Positions 13,674 to 15,043 of a stretch of DNA of 15,043 nt are shown piece after piece. This DNA comes from Candidatus Bathyarchaeota archaeon. Its GTDB lineage: Archaea; Thermoproteota; Bathyarchaeia; TCS64. Position numbers and translations under genes: made by a program. The notes under the pieces are model-generated. The model was not told the DNA's origin and made no database searches. It worked only from the letters and a program-made list of their open reading frames with translations. Within the stretch, counting starts at the first letter, position 1. Each line of letters starts with the position of its first letter. The stretch lies in NCBI GenBank assembly GCA_030593155.1, contig JAUVHT010000006.1:1-15043 (forward strand). Reading direction: 5' to 3'.

Positions 13674-14171
13674 CTAGCGTAGAGACTGCATTAGAGTGAA
13701 TAGCTCCGACAGCTTCTTGGACTTCTCCCGTTTCAACAGGAGATCGGCTCTTTCTCGAGGAATGTAGGCTATAGCTTCCAGATCGCAGTGTTTGACGCAT
13801 TCAGGGTCTCCATCGCATAGGTCACACTTGTAAGCAACATTGGTCACGGGATCTATGCTTACACCGCCGAGGGGGCAGATCATGACGCACACCCTACAGC
13901 CCACGCAGTTATCCGAGTCGACCACCATAGCGCCTGTCTCGGGGTTCCGGCTGATGGCGTTGACCGGGCAGGCCTCCATGCAGAGGGGGTTGCTGCACTG
14001 CTGGCAGACCATGGGAATGAAGTTGTGGAACTGCCCCTGCCTCTCGTACCTGATGACCCTAATCCTGGACCGGGTGGGGTTGCTCTGCCCCGTGTTCTTC
14101 AGGGAACAGGCCACCTCGCACGTGCGGCAGCCGCTGCACTTCTCGATGTCGACCCAGAGAACATTCTCCAT
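13674..14171 (-). CDS. Four-cluster polyferredoxin subunit (AorA/HycB-type) paired with aldehyde oxidoreductase
   Basis: Electron-transfer subunit of the HycB/DMSO-reductase-B ferredoxin family. The 165 residues hold sixteen cysteines in four [4Fe-4S] sets: CSGCRTCEVAC, CQQCSNPLCMEAC, CVGCRVCVMIC and CDLCDGDPECVKHC. A charged helical tail (RADLLLKREKSKK…) follows. It lies directly behind a tungsten aldehyde oxidoreductase gene, as AorA does with AorB in Aromatoleum, so it probably takes electrons from that enzyme. I chose ATG at 14171; a TTG at 14177 overlaps the upstream stop (TTGA) and is nearer the GAGGGGGG ribosome site, so it is a real alternative. There is no signal sequence, so the protein is cytosolic. 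Confidence 0.92.
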   Translation of the reverse strand: MENVLWVDIEKCSGCRTCEVACSLKNTGQSNPTRSRIRVIRYERQGQFHNFIPMVCQQCSNPLCMEACPVNAISRNPETGAMVVDSDNCVGCRVCVMICPLGGVSIDPVTNVAYKCDLCDGDPECVKHCDLEAIAYIPRERADLLLKREKSKKLSELFTLMQSLR

Positions 14172-14173
14172 GA

Positions 14174-15043
14174 TCAATTTTCCCCCCTCTCAGGACCGAG
14201 CCCCTTGTGCTTCTTTAGGACTTCCGCCACATCCCCCATGCCCAGCCCCTCCAGGGTGCTCCTCCTGGGCAGCCCCGTCTCGACGTCCCACCCCCTGAGG
14301 CTGTAGTACTCGTCCTTCATCTTCTCGAACTTCTCACGGTCCAGCTTCCTACCCTGCTGCGGGCCGTCTGGGACCGGCACTTTGAAGAAGAAATCCGGGA
14401 GCGTGTCTGTAGCTCTGGTCCGCCCGTCTCTCACCACGATCGCCCGCTCCAGGTTGCAGACGCGCTCGCCTATCCTGAACAACCCGGCTTCGTCCATAGG
14501 GATCCCCATCACCGCACTGAACCTCTCGGCGGCGAACGAGTAGCTTGTGTCTCCGAGCTGGGAGCCAGGGGCGCCCACCCGTCCCGGCCTGATCATGGTG
14601 GCGCAGTATCCGAGGGAGTCCGCGATGGCGGCGCCGTTCATCTCGTAGATGAGGGCCTCCGGCTTCCCCTCGTACTCGATGGCCTTGATCGCCTTCTCGG
14701 TGCCGAACATCTTCTTGGACCAAGCGTAGGACGCCGCGCTCTCCTCTGGATCGATGCCGAGGTACTCGTCCTTGGCCGGCTTGTCCCAGAGGACGACGTG
14801 GTATGTGGTCGCCCTGAGGCTGTTCCCCCTGGCGGAGATGGCCTCCCCCAGGGCGGTCCCGGGTTCAGCCCTGAACTCGAATGTCCTCATGGTGAGCCCC
14901 TTGTTATGGTAGAGGTAGCTCTCGGCCTTCGGACCCAGCTCCTTAGCGAAGGAGACCGGACCATCAGCCAGAACCTTGCCATAACCCTCCCGGTAGGTCA
15001 TCTTCCTGATGGTCTCGAAGAGGGCCTCGGGGCTCCCCCTGTC
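14174..15043 (-). CDS. Tungsten-containing aldehyde:ferredoxin oxidoreductase, C-terminal part (N-terminus beyond window)
   Basis: Member of the AOR family, which oxidises aldehydes to acids with a tungsto-bispterin and one [4Fe-4S] cluster. The frame is open to the window edge (290 residues, beginning DRGSPEALFETIRKMTYREG), so the N-terminal pterin domain is missing; full proteins are about 600 residues. Recognisable family segments are the helix REGYGKVLADG, the mid-domain GLTMRTFEFRAEPGTALGEA, and AIADSLGYC. In the last, D and C match the conserved pterin-binding Asp and the fourth cluster cysteine of Pyrococcus AOR. RIGERVCNLERA and the C-terminal KMKDEYYSLRGWDVETGLP follow. Its stop touches the start of the ferredoxin subunit gene, indicating translational coupling. 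The exact aldehyde or acyl substrate is not readable from this part. Confidence 0.93.
   Translation of the reverse strand, partial: DRGSPEALFETIRKMTYREGYGKVLADGPVSFAKELGPKAESYLYHNKGLTMRTFEFRAEPGTALGEAISARGNSLRATTYHVVLWDKPAKDEYLGIDPEESAASYAWSKKMFGTEKAIKAIEYEGKPEALIYEMNGAAIADSLGYCATMIRPGRVGAPGSQLGDTSYSFAAERFSAVMGIPMDEAGLFRIGERVCNLERAIVVRDGRTRATDTLPDFFFKVPVPDGPQQGRKLDREKFEKMKDEYYSLRGWDVETGLPRRSTLEGLGMGDVAEVLKKHKGLGPERGEN

Noticed and set aside
1..15043. CRISPR arrays, insertion sequences, integrase/att sites, phage genes
   Set aside because: No regularly spaced repeats, transposase motifs or terminal repeats were found; the tRNA-Lys 3' end is not visibly duplicated in the window.

Overview
The window reads as a stretch of an archaeal chromosome. 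The evidence is a TFS-type RNA polymerase zinc-ribbon factor, an archaeal-type CoaD, a class II HMG-CoA reductase, a DUF763 protein, a Trm112-like protein, a tRNA-Lys with no encoded CCA and a G discriminator, archaeal TATA boxes, probable leaderless starts, and frequent GTG/TTG starts. A TACK-type lineage such as Bathyarchaeia is my guess from gene content. It is not proved by the sequence. There is no IS element, CRISPR array or phage gene, and gene density is high, so this looks like ordinary chromosome with several small unusual neighbourhoods.

Layout. Bases 1-1584 (minus): HflX-type ribosome GTPase followed by an overlapping endonuclease III, cut by the window edge. Bases 1828-3401: a divergent TFS-like protein with a structured leader, convergent with a DUF763 protein. 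Bases 3569-5838: a D-threonine aldolase/D-serine dehydratase-family PLP enzyme, tail to tail (2 bp) with a YgeY-like M20 metallohydrolase. Bases 5854-8887: coaD (minus, upstream of the M20 gene) shares a palindromic TATA box with a divergent HMG-CoA reductase gene. That gene is followed by an unrecognised 167-residue protein and a Trm112-like protein.

Bases 8957-10563 (minus): lipoate-protein ligase followed by a GcvH-like lipoyl carrier. Bases 10784-13418 (plus, divergent): an FAD-linked GlcD-type oxidase and a GlcF/HdrD-type iron-sulfur protein with two complete CCG domains. Bases 13551-13625: tRNA-Lys(CTT). Bases 13674-15043 (minus): a tungsten aldehyde oxidoreductase, cut by the window edge, and its four-cluster ferredoxin subunit.

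How the genes may work together. CoaD makes a CoA precursor and HMG-CoA reductase starts committed isoprenoid-lipid synthesis from a CoA thioester; the two appear to share one promoter core. The lipoyl carrier and its ligase face a flavin plus CCG-type disulfide/electron-transfer pair, with no other glycine-cleavage gene in view. This suggests, but does not show, a dedicated lipoyl redox system. The aldehyde oxidoreductase with its polyferredoxin and the GlcD/HdrD pair together suggest anaerobic, ferredoxin- or thiol-linked oxidation of organic acids and aldehydes.
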